Source: Anabaena azotica FACHB-119 (GTDB lineage Bacteria; Cyanobacteriota; Cyanobacteriia; Cyanobacteriales; Nostocaceae). From it: 64,000 nucleotides of DNA. A program made the position numbers and the translations under genes. Positions 27,561 through 35,324 of this stretch are shown here, in pieces. Within the stretch, counting starts at the first letter, position 1. The number at the start of each line of letters is the position of its first letter. The DNA lies in the NCBI RefSeq assembly GCF_014697625.1, contig NZ_JACJSG010000038.1, positions 1 to 64,000 on the forward strand, given 5' to 3'. The notes under the pieces are model-generated. The model searched no databases, was not told the DNA's origin, and saw only the letters and a list, made by a program, of their open reading frames with translations.

Positions 27561-28196
27561 ATGTCTGATTTTTCTCAAAAGTTGCAAAATTTAATGCAAC
27601 AGGCAGGTATTTCTAGTTTTAAAGCTTTGAGTCGCCAAGCTAGCGTTTCCGAGTATCAAGTGTTGCGCCTGCGTCAAGGCAAGCTAGAACAGATGCGCTT
27701 GGATATACTATTAAAGCTATCAAAGGCACTACAAATACCCTTGAGCCAATTATTATCAACTTTTCTAGAATCAGATATCGAACCCTCCCCAGTCTCCAGT
27801 CCCCAAGAAATCGCTGACTTAAAAAGAGAGTATGAGCGATCGCAGCTTCAACTACAACAGCAGCGAGAAATATTACGGCAAGAGTTCCAGCAGTCGAGTT
27901 TACAATTGCTGGAAACTTTATTATTGCAATGGCCGACAGCCGCTAAGAAAGCGCAAGATGATCATCAATTAGCGGCTGTGAAAATTGTGCCATTAGTACA
28001 AAATTCTTTACAAAAATTATTACAAGCTTGGGGGATAGAGGCGATCGCATCTGTAGGCGCGGAGATACCTTATGATCCGCAACTGCATCAATTAAAAGGC
28101 GGAACAGCACAGCCTGGTGAAACAGTTATAGTCACCCACCTCGGCTATTGTCAGGGCGACAGACTACTTTATCGTGCCACAGTTAAAAAATTATAG
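27561..28196 (+). CDS. XRE-type HTH protein fused to a GrpE-like domain
   Basis: 211 aa. Residues about 1-70 form an XRE/lambda-repressor-like helix-turn-helix (ALSRQASVSEYQVLRLRQGK). A coiled-coil stretch of Gln/Glu-rich helix (about 80-120) follows, and the C-terminal 70 residues match the GrpE beta domain (GAEIPYDPQLHQLKGG and GYCQGDRLLYRATV). GrpE is the nucleotide-exchange factor for DnaK, but here the usual N-terminal GrpE coiled coil is replaced by a DNA-binding domain. The short SPVSSPQ linker looks derived from heptamer-repeat DNA. Function unknown; a link between DnaK and transcription is my inference. It starts at ATG 27561. Confidence 0.75.
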   Translation: MSDFSQKLQNLMQQAGISSFKALSRQASVSEYQVLRLRQGKLEQMRLDILLKLSKALQIPLSQLLSTFLESDIEPSPVSSPQEIADLKREYERSQLQLQQQREILRQEFQQSSLQLLETLLLQWPTAAKKAQDDHQLAAVKIVPLVQNSLQKLLQAWGIEAIASVGAEIPYDPQLHQLKGGTAQPGETVIVTHLGYCQGDRLLYRATVKKL

Positions 28197-28250
28197 CGAT
28201 TTTCCTCAGCATACAATGGGAATAACTTTCCAACTTCTCATAACATCATC

Positions 28251-28826
28251 ATGAACAGCAAACAAATAACGGTGCAGTCTTTCTATACTGTCACTGATGA
28301 AGAATTGATGTTGATGAGTTCACAAAACCCAGAACTGAGGTTTGAACGTAACGCTGATGGAACTATAGAAACTATGCCACCAACCGGGGGAATTTCTGGT
28401 AATCGAGAGGCGAAAGCCGTAACTTTTTTAATGACTTGGGTAGACAGTCAAGATTTAGGTGAAGTTTTTGGGCCGAGTACTGGTTTTAGACTAGCTAATT
28501 CTGCGGTGCGATCGCCTGATGCAGCTTTCGTTGCTAAAGGACGCTTACCAGAAAATTGGGATCAGCAAGAGGATAAGTTTATCAATTTAGCGCCTGACTT
28601 TGTAATAGAAATTCGCTCCAAAAATGACAGCTTATCCAAACTCAAAACCAAGATGGAAGAATATATTACCAACGGTGTCAAGTTAGGATGGTTAATTGAT
28701 AGTAAAAATCGACAAGCTTTAGTTTATCGTCAAGATGGTTCAGTTACCCAATATCCAGCCACAGCCATCTTAAGTGGTGAAGATATTGTACCAGGGTTTA
28801 CATTAGCATTAGCAAAATTATTGTAA
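28251..28826 (+). CDS. Uma2-family (DUF820) putative endonuclease
   Basis: 191 aa. Restriction-enzyme-like PD-(D/E)XK fold of the Uma2 type, highly amplified in cyanobacteria. The nuclease-like motif is visible as SPDAAFV followed by PDFVIEIRSKND. N-terminal MPPTGGISGNREA is also typical. Biological function is not established. It lies 54 bp after the XRE-GrpE gene, with separate transcription possible. Confidence 0.88.
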   Translation: MNSKQITVQSFYTVTDEELMLMSSQNPELRFERNADGTIETMPPTGGISGNREAKAVTFLMTWVDSQDLGEVFGPSTGFRLANSAVRSPDAAFVAKGRLPENWDQQEDKFINLAPDFVIEIRSKNDSLSKLKTKMEEYITNGVKLGWLIDSKNRQALVYRQDGSVTQYPATAILSGEDIVPGFTLALAKLL

Positions 28827-28834
28827 TTGAGTTC

Positions 28835-28853
28835 GTAGTAAGGACTTTAGTCC
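28835..28853. repeat. Half copy of the GGACTTTAGTCC element
   Basis: GTAGTAAGGACTTTAGTCC, nearly the same as the left arm of the 65-bp element at 20172. It lies just after the Uma2 stop codon. Confidence 0.75.
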
Positions 28854-28862
28854 TTCATACAA

Positions 28863-28958
28863 AACTCAACTCCTAACGGCAAACCTTATACCGTTGATGT
28901 ATTAGCAGATTGGCAAATAACAACAGCAGATATTTTTAGTTGGTTGAAGGTGAAATAA
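28863..28958 (+). pseudogene. Short gene remnant (31 codons)
   Basis: An in-frame stretch ending at TAA reads NGKPYTVDVLADWQITTADI followed by FSWLKVK. It has protein-like composition but no start codon, and looks like the C-terminal end of a deleted gene. I do not recognise the family. Confidence 0.4.
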
Positions 28959-28962
28959 TTAA

Positions 28963-29322
28963 CTATACAGTCAATTCAGATTGATCAGCAGTATTAGTAA
29001 AATGATTATCTGCGTTTTCAACAACAGCCACAGTAAGTTTTAATCCTAAAGCATTTAACCAACTACCCAAATTATAAATTGCTTCGCTTCCTGTTTGAGA
29101 TAACAACTCATCTAGTTTTTCTCGATGCTGTTTAGCTTGTTCAGGAGTCATATTTTGTTCGCTAAGTGCTTCAGCTACATGACTTAGTGCTAATTTAAGC
29201 AGTCTAGGATCGGGTTCTTCTCCGGCTTCTAATTCCATATGTGTTTCCAAATACCCAGCCGCATAATTTGGATCTTGAAGACGGGCAATGAGAAAATCAT
29301 GATAAGGTAAGCTCTTAGGCAT
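28963..29322 (-). CDS. Antitoxin of the HI1420 type (addiction-module antidote)
   Basis: 119 aa, matching the putative antidote family next to RelE/HigB-like toxins: YHDFLIARLQDPNYAAGYLE at the N-terminus, KLALSHVAEA in the middle and an HTH-like C-terminal part (GSEAIYNLGSWLNALGLKLTV). It should bind DNA as autoregulator and neutralise a toxin. The AGGAG ribosome binding site overlaps the end of the toxin gene immediately upstream, but that toxin is broken, so this antitoxin is orphaned. A Glu/Ala/Gln-rich segment (about 60-80) replaces part of the usual HTH and may weaken DNA binding. Confidence 0.8.
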   Translation of the reverse strand: MPKSLPYHDFLIARLQDPNYAAGYLETHMELEAGEEPDPRLLKLALSHVAEALSEQNMTPEQAKQHREKLDELLSQTGSEAIYNLGSWLNALGLKLTVAVVENADNHFTNTADQSELTV

Positions 29323-29432
29323 AAGTTTAACTCCTATAATCAGTCCAGTATTCTATAGCTTGGGAAATCTCTTGTTCTTGAGTGCTTTTATCCCCGCCGC
29401 ACAAAAGAAGCACAATTGTAGTAAATCTTAAG

Positions 29433-29694
29433 TAGTGGCGTGGCAAGGCTAAAATGTTGCAAAAAATTTTCTTGTGGTGTAGGCATCTTGCCTGCACTGG
29501 ACGGGCAAGATGCCCATCCCACAAGAGTTGGCTAATGCACAAATTTAGTCTAGACAGTCCACTAGTGGCGTGGCAAGCCTAAACTTGTGCATTAGCGAAA
29601 AATCTATCATCTTGTTCATCTGCGTTCATCTGCGTTCATCTGCGTTCAAATTTATCCAAACCTATTGCCACATTTTAGCCTTGCCAGTCCAGTA
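29433..29694. mobile_element. 262-bp MITE-like element inside the toxin gene, with nested repeats
   Basis: Terminal inverted repeats: left TAGTGGCGTGGCAAGGCTAA, right (reverse complement) TACTGGACTGGCAAGGCTAA, extending to AAATGT in both. Inside are a hairpin CTTGTGG...GGCAAGATGCCC...CCACAAG (29471-29525), an inverted pair CTAATGCACAAATTTAG/CTAAACTTGTGCATTAG, and three 10-bp TTCATCTGCG units (29617-29647). A related fragment is at 9990-10131. Confidence 0.75.
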
Positions 29695-29760
29695 GGGTGT
29701 GTTACGGCTATGAAAAGATTTGAGACAAAAAGACGTTGAAATTTAGCCGTAACGCACCCC
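29692..29760. repeat. MITE-like hairpin, GTAGGGTGTGTTACGGCT type
   Basis: Inverted ends GGGTGTGTTACGGCT and AGCCGTAACGCACCC around about 35 bp. It adjoins the previous element. Confidence 0.8.
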
Positions 29761-29764
29761 CGCA

Positions 29765-29839
29765 TAGATGGTGTGTTAGGCGTTAGGATAGTTTTTTAGT
29801 GACCAATCATATCGAAAATAAGCGCCTAACACACCCTAC
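29765..29839. repeat. MITE-like hairpin, GGTGTGTTAGGCG type
   Basis: Inverted ends GGTGTGTTAGGCG and CGCCTAACACACC(CTAC). It is the third repeat in a row within the broken toxin. Confidence 0.8.
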
Positions 29840-29953
29840 AGTAATTTTATTTTTACTTTATAAACAACCTCTGAGAGTGAAAAACCACTCATCAAAAGGA
29901 ATCTGGCCATCAGGGGTTATGTAACGTCGAACTTCTCACGGTTGTGCTTCCAT

Positions 29954-30314
29954 GATTTTATTTTAGGATACAGGCGATGCCTTCTCTTTCAGAGACGCTA
30001 CCGCGAACGGCAAAGCTTCTCTACGAGACGCTACGCGAACGCTAACGCACTTGTCCTAAATTTGAGTAAACTAACCGTAAATGGGGCTAAGGTGCAAATA
30101 ATCACTATATATTTGGTCTATTCTGCAAATAAATGCCTGGAAGTGCATGATGCTGGAAAAAAGCTGCATTGATAAAGCCCACTAGAATTGTGACAATTAC
30201 GCTAGAATTATTAAAGCTTCTTTACAGAATTTGCTTAACATCCCCGATTCTGTTAAAACAGCCTTGACCTAAATGTAAATTGTAAAATTCCCCCTAGACT
30301 CACTAAAAGCCTCT
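29954..30314. other. Intergenic region upstream of typA
   Basis: It starts with a repeat rich in GAGACGCTACGCGAACG units (29968-30045), common extragenic DNA in Nostoc-type genomes. About 250 bp of AT-rich DNA follows, likely containing the typA promoter. A 76-codon open frame across it is not considered a gene. No clear promoter was assigned. Confidence 0.55.
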
Positions 30315-32105
30315 ATGACGCTCCCAATTCGTAACGTCGCCATTATCGCCCACGTTGACCACGGCAAGACCACCTTGGTTGATGCACTTCTGAGACAGTC
30401 CGGCATTTTCCGAGAAGGTGAAGACGTTCCGGATTGCGTTATGGACTCCAATGACCTAGAACGGGAAAGAGGAATTACGATTCTGGCGAAGAATACAGCC
30501 GTTCGCTATAAAGAAACCCTAATCAATATTATTGATACCCCCGGACACGCTGACTTCGGTGGCGAAGTTGAACGGGTACTCGGCATGGTTGACGGTTGTA
30601 TCCTGATTGTTGATGCTAACGAAGGCCCCATGCCCCAGACTCGCTTTGTGTTGAAAAAAGCCCTGGAAAAAGGTCTACGTCCTATCGTTGTGGTCAACAA
30701 AATCGACCGTCCCCAAGCAGAACCCCACGGTGCTATTGATAAAGTATTGGATCTGTTCTTGGAATTAGGCGCAGATGATGACCAGTGTGATTTCCCTTAT
30801 CTGTTCGCCTCTGGTTTGTCTGGTTATGCAAAAGAATCCTTGGAAGAGGAACCCAAGGATATGCAGCCTTTATTTGATGCAATTTTACGCCACGTTCCAC
30901 CCCCAGTAGGTGATGCTACTAAGCCTCTGCAATTGCAAGTCACCACCCTAGATTATTCTGAATATCTGGGACGGATTGTGATTGGGAGAATCCACAACGG
31001 CACAATTCGTAGCGGACAACAGGCTGCTTTGGTAACAGAAAGTGGTGCAATTGTCAAGGCAAAAATTAGTAAGTTGTTGGGTTTTGAAGGACTCAAGCGG
31101 GTGGAATTAGAAGAAGCCTCCGCAGGTCTGATTGTGGCTGTGGCTGGTTTCGCTGATGCTAACATCGGGGAAACAATCACCGACCCCAACGAACCCCAAG
31201 CATTACCATTAATTAAAGTAGATGAGCCTACCTTGCAGATGACCTTCTGGGTGAATGATTCGCCCTTTGCAGGTCAAGAAGGTAAACTGGTGACATCTAG
31301 ACAAGTGCGCGATCGCCTATTCCGCGAACTAGAAACTAACGTCGCCCTGCGCGTAGAAGAAACCGACTCCCCCGATAAATTCCTCGTCTCCGGTCGTGGT
31401 GAACTCCACCTGGGTATCTTAATCGAAACCATGCGCCGTGAGGGTTACGAGTTCCAAGTATCTCAGCCACAGGTAATTTACCGCGAAGTCAACGGTCAAC
31501 CATGCGAACCTTATGAATTGTTAGTGTTAGACGTTCCTTCCGATGCAGTTGGTAGCTGTATTGAACGTTTAGGACAACGCAAAGGCGAAATGCAGGATAT
31601 GCAGCCAGGGGTTAGCAACCGTACTCAGTTAGAGTTTGTCATTCCCGCCCGTGGTTTGATTGGTTTCCGTGGTGAATTTATGCGGATGACCCGTGGCGAA
31701 GGTATCATGAACCACAGCTTCTTAGATTATCGTCCGCTTTGTGGTGAGATTGAAGCCCGGAACAAAGGTGTATTAATTGCTTTTGAAGAAGGTGTTTCTA
31801 CTTTCTACGCCATGAAGAACGCAGAAGATAGAGGTTTGTTCTTCATCACTCCTGGTACTAAAGTGTACAAGGGTATGATTGTGGGTGAACACAACCGTCC
31901 CCAAGACTTGGAATTAAACGTTTGCAAAACCAAGCAGTTAACCAACCACCGCGCCTCCGGTGGCGATGAGTTAGTTCAGTTGCAAGCACCTGTAGAAATG
32001 AGTCTCGAACGGGCGTTAGAGTACATCGGCCCCGATGAGTTGGTGGAAGTAACACCTCAATCTATTCGTTTAAGAAAGATGGCGAAGAAGTTAGCGAAAA
32101 GGTAA
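30315..32105 (+). CDS. typA: Translational GTPase TypA/BipA
   Basis: 596 aa. G domain with P-loop AHVDHGKTTL, G2 threonine in the RERGITI segment, DTPGHADFGG (G3) and NKIDRPQA (G4). Domains II, III and V and the BipA-specific C-terminal domain follow (ASGGDELVQLQAP). BipA binds the ribosome at the EF-G site and supports 50S assembly and stress or cold adaptation. Length is normal. A strong terminator follows. Confidence 0.97.
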   Translation: MTLPIRNVAIIAHVDHGKTTLVDALLRQSGIFREGEDVPDCVMDSNDLERERGITILAKNTAVRYKETLINIIDTPGHADFGGEVERVLGMVDGCILIVDANEGPMPQTRFVLKKALEKGLRPIVVVNKIDRPQAEPHGAIDKVLDLFLELGADDDQCDFPYLFASGLSGYAKESLEEEPKDMQPLFDAILRHVPPPVGDATKPLQLQVTTLDYSEYLGRIVIGRIHNGTIRSGQQAALVTESGAIVKAKISKLLGFEGLKRVELEEASAGLIVAVAGFADANIGETITDPNEPQALPLIKVDEPTLQMTFWVNDSPFAGQEGKLVTSRQVRDRLFRELETNVALRVEETDSPDKFLVSGRGELHLGILIETMRREGYEFQVSQPQVIYREVNGQPCEPYELLVLDVPSDAVGSCIERLGQRKGEMQDMQPGVSNRTQLEFVIPARGLIGFRGEFMRMTRGEGIMNHSFLDYRPLCGEIEARNKGVLIAFEEGVSTFYAMKNAEDRGLFFITPGTKVYKGMIVGEHNRPQDLELNVCKTKQLTNHRASGGDELVQLQAPVEMSLERALEYIGPDELVEVTPQSIRLRKMAKKLAKR

Positions 32106-32124
32106 GTAAAATTACTGAATTAAT

Positions 32125-32151
32125 AAAAAGCCTGCGGATGCAGGCTTTTTT
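32125..32151 (+). terminator. Rho-independent terminator of typA
   Basis: Stem AAAAAGCCTGC/GCAGGCTTTTT with a GGAT tetraloop and a final T run, 20 bp after the typA stop. Confidence 0.93.
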
Positions 32152-32215
32152 GTTGGCTATACTGAGTGCTGTTATAATTTGCTCACCCAGGCAGAAAACA
32201 TCTATTAAATAAATT

Positions 32216-33634
32216 ATGATACCCGAAATATCAACTATTTCTTTTTTAATTGGAATAATTGCAGGCATGATTTTCTACCTTGATGGGTGGAGAGCTTCTA
32301 CTGGTAGCAAAAAACTTTCAGATTCTCAGCGTTATAGAGGTTTACTAATAGTAGTTGGTGGCGGTGTAGTTAGTCCACTTCTAGATAAATTTATTTTGGA
32401 AACTGACAAGTATGATTTTTTTAAAGGCTATCTATTTGGGGTTGTTTTCGGTTGGTTAATCTTATTTATTAGTGTCACTTTACTATATGTTATTTGGAAG
32501 AGTACCAAAGATTTACCACAGAATAATAACTCTTATAGAATTGGGCAAATATCTTATTCATTTATAGAAATAATATCGGGAGGTATTAACGTTGATCCTA
32601 TTCGACGGCAGCAAGAACTAGAAAATCAAATATTTGAAAATAAACTTGCCGAAATTAAACAAAAACTAAGGCAAGAAGATCCTAAAGCTTATGTTGCACT
32701 TGAGGAGCAAATAATACAAAGTCAACAGTACGCTCTGAAAGCTCAAAAGGACAATTTAGAAACTTTAAAAGTTGCAATTAATCAAGCTACCTCCCAACCT
32801 GAACAAGAAGCAGAAAAGCTTATTCAAGATAAAAATCAGCTAATTCAAACGCTTGTAGGTGAATTAGAGTTAGCTCGAAATCGCTATAATGAAAATAAGG
32901 AAGATAGCGGAAAGCTACAAAAAATAATAGATGAATATACTATACAATTGCATCGTCAAGAAAATGAAACAAGAGAATTACGCGAATTAATTAATAATTT
33001 CAAAAATCAAGTAATTAGCGAATCGGAATTTTCAAAACTAATAACATTTAAAAGAATAAATCAATATGAGATGGGAGGCTTATTTATAGGAGAATTAGCT
33101 ATAAATGGTAGATTAATTAAAATTTATCATGGTGATATTACCAATCTTATAACAGATGTTGTTGTCAGTTCAGATGACAGTTATTTAACAATGGGAGGAG
33201 GTGTATCTTACAGAATCCGTTGTGAAGGGGGTAACGAAATATATACAGAAGCTCAGAAATTAGTTCCTCTCTCATTGGGCGAAGTTGTAGTTACAACAGC
33301 AGGTAAACTATCGGCAAGCAAGGTATTTCATGGAGTGGTTATCGATTTTGACACTGGCAAAGGGCCTTCTAAAGAAGTAATCCAGCAGGTCATACACACT
33401 AGCTTAGAAAAAGCAAGTAGAGCTAGTTATCGATGTATTGCTTTTCCTTTGCTTGGTACTGGAGCCGGAGGATTTTCAGCCATAGAAGCATTAAAAATAA
33501 TATTAAATCAAATAATAAAAGACCTGTCTAATCAATCGCAAAGTATTGTTGAAGTGACTATTGCTATTTATGGAAGCGTCGCGCAAGTCATAGATATTGA
33601 AGCTGTAATTGAGGAAGTAAAAAGTAATAGGTGA
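32216..33634 (+). CDS. Membrane-anchored coiled-coil protein with a C-terminal macro domain
   Basis: 472 aa. Two or three membrane segments lie in the first 95 residues (ISFLIGIIAGMIFYL, LLIVVGGGVV, a strong one at about 70-95). A long charged coiled coil follows (about 130-265), then a macro domain (about 300-465). In that domain, HGDITNLITDVVVSSDD, the Gly-rich loop TMGGGVSYRI and PLLGTGAGGFSAIEA match ADP-ribose-binding motifs; the usual Asn of the NAN segment is Ser. Macro domains bind or cleave ADP-ribose, its derivatives or other nucleotides. It stands alone between the typA terminator and a set of antitoxin-like genes and is AT-rich compared with typA, suggesting acquisition. A defence or NAD-linked signalling role is inference. 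Confidence 0.75.
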   Translation: MIPEISTISFLIGIIAGMIFYLDGWRASTGSKKLSDSQRYRGLLIVVGGGVVSPLLDKFILETDKYDFFKGYLFGVVFGWLILFISVTLLYVIWKSTKDLPQNNNSYRIGQISYSFIEIISGGINVDPIRRQQELENQIFENKLAEIKQKLRQEDPKAYVALEEQIIQSQQYALKAQKDNLETLKVAINQATSQPEQEAEKLIQDKNQLIQTLVGELELARNRYNENKEDSGKLQKIIDEYTIQLHRQENETRELRELINNFKNQVISESEFSKLITFKRINQYEMGGLFIGELAINGRLIKIYHGDITNLITDVVVSSDDSYLTMGGGVSYRIRCEGGNEIYTEAQKLVPLSLGEVVVTTAGKLSASKVFHGVVIDFDTGKGPSKEVIQQVIHTSLEKASRASYRCIAFPLLGTGAGGFSAIEALKIILNQIIKDLSNQSQSIVEVTIAIYGSVAQVIDIEAVIEEVKSNR

Positions 33635-33683
33635 ATGTATCCGTACATAATAATTATCAGCACCCGCAAAGAGAGAAAGTTTC

Positions 33684-33929
33684 ATGAAGAAGGAAGTTGA
33701 AAACGAAATGGAAGATGAATTATGTTATGAGTATGACTTTGCCCAAATGGAAGGAGGAGTTAGAGGTAAATATGTTGAGCGATATCGGACACAAACGAAC
33801 CTAGTACGTTTAGATCCCGATGTTGCACAGGCTTTTCCCAACGATGAAGCAGTGAATAACGCATTAAGATTACTAATCGAAATTGCCCAGCGTCAGCAAC
33901 AGAGTAATAATGTACAGAGAACAAAATAA
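33684..33929 (+). CDS. Small acidic protein, antitoxin-like
   Basis: 81 aa. Short acidic N-terminus, then GVRGKYVERYRTQTNLVRLD and a C-terminal helix (NDEAVNNALRLLIEIAQ). This layout is that of small antitoxin-like proteins common in cyanobacteria; no toxin follows directly. GAGAGAAAG serves as ribosome binding site. A 42-bp repeat begins 28 bp after the stop. No exact family assignment is possible here. Confidence 0.6.
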   Translation: MKKEVENEMEDELCYEYDFAQMEGGVRGKYVERYRTQTNLVRLDPDVAQAFPNDEAVNNALRLLIEIAQRQQQSNNVQRTK

Positions 33930-33956
33930 AAGTTGTTGGCTGAAGTTAAGATAGTG

Positions 33957-33998
33957 AAGCGATCGCTCAAAACTGAACCCAACTTCAGCCTATACTAA
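33957..33998 (+). repeat. 42-bp perfect direct repeat, copy 1
   Basis: It begins AAGCGATCGCTCAAAACTGA and ends TATACTAA; the identical copy is at 35022-35063. It contains a HIP1 site. The preceding GGCTGAAGTT pairs with the internal AACTTCAGCC, so it can fold as a hairpin. Confidence 0.95.
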
Positions 33999-34059
33999 CC
34001 AAGCCTGATTTTTTACTTAAGGCTTGGTAAAATGAGCAAAATGTTACTAAAACAAACAA

Positions 34060-34356
34060 GTGCCTCGTAGTGATATTGACCGTATTAGAGAAAAGATTAG
34101 ACTCCGCCAATATGATATGTCAGCCCATGCAATGGAAGAAATGGCTGAGGATATGCTGACAATTTTGGATGTGGAAGAGGCTGTTTTTACAGGTCAAGTT
34201 ATCCGGGTTGAAAAAGATGATCCAAGAGGCACAAAATATATAGTAGTGGGAACTGCATTAGATCAACAAACGCCTGTTGGGATTGTTGGGCGTTTCGCAA
34301 CTAGTGGACGTTATCTGATTATTACTGTTTATGAAGTTACAGAGCTTGAGGGCTAG
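34060..34356 (+). CDS. DUF4258-family protein, putative toxin
   Basis: 98 aa from a GTG start. DUF4258 features are visible: SAHAMEEMAEDMLTILDVEE, a central GTKYIVVGTA strand and the end LIITVYEVTELEG. These proteins resemble small RelE/MqsR-type mRNA interferases and are often paired with YgiT-type zinc-finger antitoxins, as here (4-bp gap). Toxicity is inferred from the pairing. The next in-frame ATG, at about codon 20, would remove conserved sequence, so GTG is preferred. Confidence 0.78.
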   Translation: MPRSDIDRIREKIRLRQYDMSAHAMEEMAEDMLTILDVEEAVFTGQVIRVEKDDPRGTKYIVVGTALDQQTPVGIVGRFATSGRYLIITVYEVTELEG

Positions 34357-34360
34357 GCGT

Positions 34361-34603
34361 ATGTATGGATATAAATGCGAGTATTGCGAAGGAACCGTTC
34401 AACCCCGGACTGTTAAGCGTGAAGCATTTAAACATAGAGATGGATTTGTCATTCTTGAAGATGTGACAATAGGTATTTGTGATAACTGTGGAAATCGCTA
34501 TTATTCTGCTGATATTCTCCATGCGGTTCATGCTGTTGCAACTGGCGCGAAACCTCCAGAAAGAACCGAAGAAATTCCCGTCGCTCATCTAGAATCAGCA
34601 TAA
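34361..34603 (+). CDS. YgiT-type zinc-finger protein, putative antitoxin
   Basis: 80 aa. Two CxxC knuckles (CEYC at about residue 6, CDNC at about 45) should bind one zinc, as in the N-terminal domain of MqsA. The C-terminal part (HAVATGAKPPERTEEI) is short and lacks the MqsA HTH. It forms a pair with the DUF4258 gene just upstream and would neutralise it; it cannot be a full MqsA-type repressor. Confidence 0.8.
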   Translation: MYGYKCEYCEGTVQPRTVKREAFKHRDGFVILEDVTIGICDNCGNRYYSADILHAVHAVATGAKPPERTEEIPVAHLESA

Positions 34604-34701
34604 ACAAAGTTGTGTGTAAAAAATAATTTATTAAACCACGGAGACACAGAGAACACAGAGAGAATTTGCTCGGAAAGCGATACGCAAGGAGCGAGAATAT
34701 T

Positions 34702-34986
34702 ATGAAAGCTGAAGCACTGAAAAAGCGATTAGATAAAAATCGTCCGATGACGACAATCACAATTCGCATTCCTGAAGATGTAATTGAAGATTTGAAGAGA
34801 ATAGCACCATTATTAGGGTTCTCTGGTTATCAGCCCTTAGTTCGTGCTTATATTGGACAAGGACTCAGATCTGATCTTGAGCGTCTAGAGGGTGATACGG
34901 TTTCAGCTTTGATTGCTAGCTTGAAACGTCACGGTGTGAGTGATGAGGTAATTAATGAAGCCCTGAATGAATTGGCTCAAAGATAG
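34702..34986 (+). CDS. Ribbon-helix-helix (CopG-like) antitoxin, apparently without toxin
   Basis: 94 aa. The strand TTITIRIPEDVIEDLKRIAP and the following helices are of CopG/RHH type, with a C-terminal helical part (GVSDEVINEALNELAQR). AAGGAG about 10 bp upstream marks the ATG at 34702. Partners of such antitoxins (BrnT or RelE types) are usually adjacent, but none is visible, and the sequence before the gene contains a CACGGAGACACAGAGAACAC repeat. Confidence 0.72.
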   Translation: MKAEALKKRLDKNRPMTTITIRIPEDVIEDLKRIAPLLGFSGYQPLVRAYIGQGLRSDLERLEGDTVSALIASLKRHGVSDEVINEALNELAQR

Positions 34987-35021
34987 TTGAATTTGCAGTT
35001 AAACTCAGTAGCGGAGTGAAA

Positions 35022-35063
35022 AAGCGATCGCTCAAAACTGAACCCAACTTCAGCCTATACTAA
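35022..35063 (+). repeat. 42-bp perfect direct repeat, copy 2
   Basis: Identical to 33957-33998. The two copies bracket the DUF4258, YgiT and RHH genes (start-to-start distance 1065 bp). Confidence 0.95.
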
Positions 35064-35096
35064 AAAACGAAGACAAGAAAAATATTGCCCTCATAA

Positions 35097-35324
35097 ATGC
35101 ACCAAGTTAATTTGCAAGAAGCTGAGACTCGCCTAGCAGAACTAATTGAAGAAGCGGCTACTGGTGAAGAAGTCATCATCACACGTAGCGATGGTACATC
35201 TTTCAAGATTGTGCCGCTTGGTGGTGTAGAAGCACGTCCTAAGTTTGGTAGTGCTAGGGGTTTAGTGAAAATGTCAGATGATTTTGATGAGCCTTTGGCG
35301 GATTTTGAGGAATACGCTCCATGA
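35097..35324 (+). CDS. Phd/YefM-type antitoxin (VapB role)
   Basis: 75 aa. The N-terminus HQVNLQEAETRLAELIEEAA and GEEVIITRSDGTSFKIVPL are characteristic of the Phd/YefM fold. The C-terminal tail (RGLVKMSDDFDEPLADFEEYAP) is the toxin-binding region typical of antitoxins paired with PIN toxins. It overlaps the next gene by 4 bp (ATGA), so the two are translated together. Confidence 0.85.
   Translation: MHQVNLQEAETRLAELIEEAATGEEVIITRSDGTSFKIVPLGGVEARPKFGSARGLVKMSDDFDEPLADFEEYAP

Larger units (their letters stand above)
29327..29953 (-). pseudogene. RelE/HigB-like toxin split by inserted repeats
   Basis: Two pieces of one toxin gene. The N-terminal piece (29862-29953) reads MEAQP, stop, EVRRYITPDGQIPFDEW: the first strand and helix of HI1419-type toxins, with an in-frame TGA at codon 6. 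The C-terminal piece (29327-29430) reads IVLLLCGGDKSTQEQEI and ends AIEYWTDYRS, the family's end. About 430 bp of MITEs separates them, and the middle 50 or so codons are lost. The gene cannot make a toxin. The matching antitoxin follows directly. Confidence 0.8.

Noticed and set aside
29942..30172. 76-codon open frame upstream of typA
   Set aside because: Its first half is the GAGACGCTACGCGAACG repeat, with no ribosome binding site and no recognisable domain.
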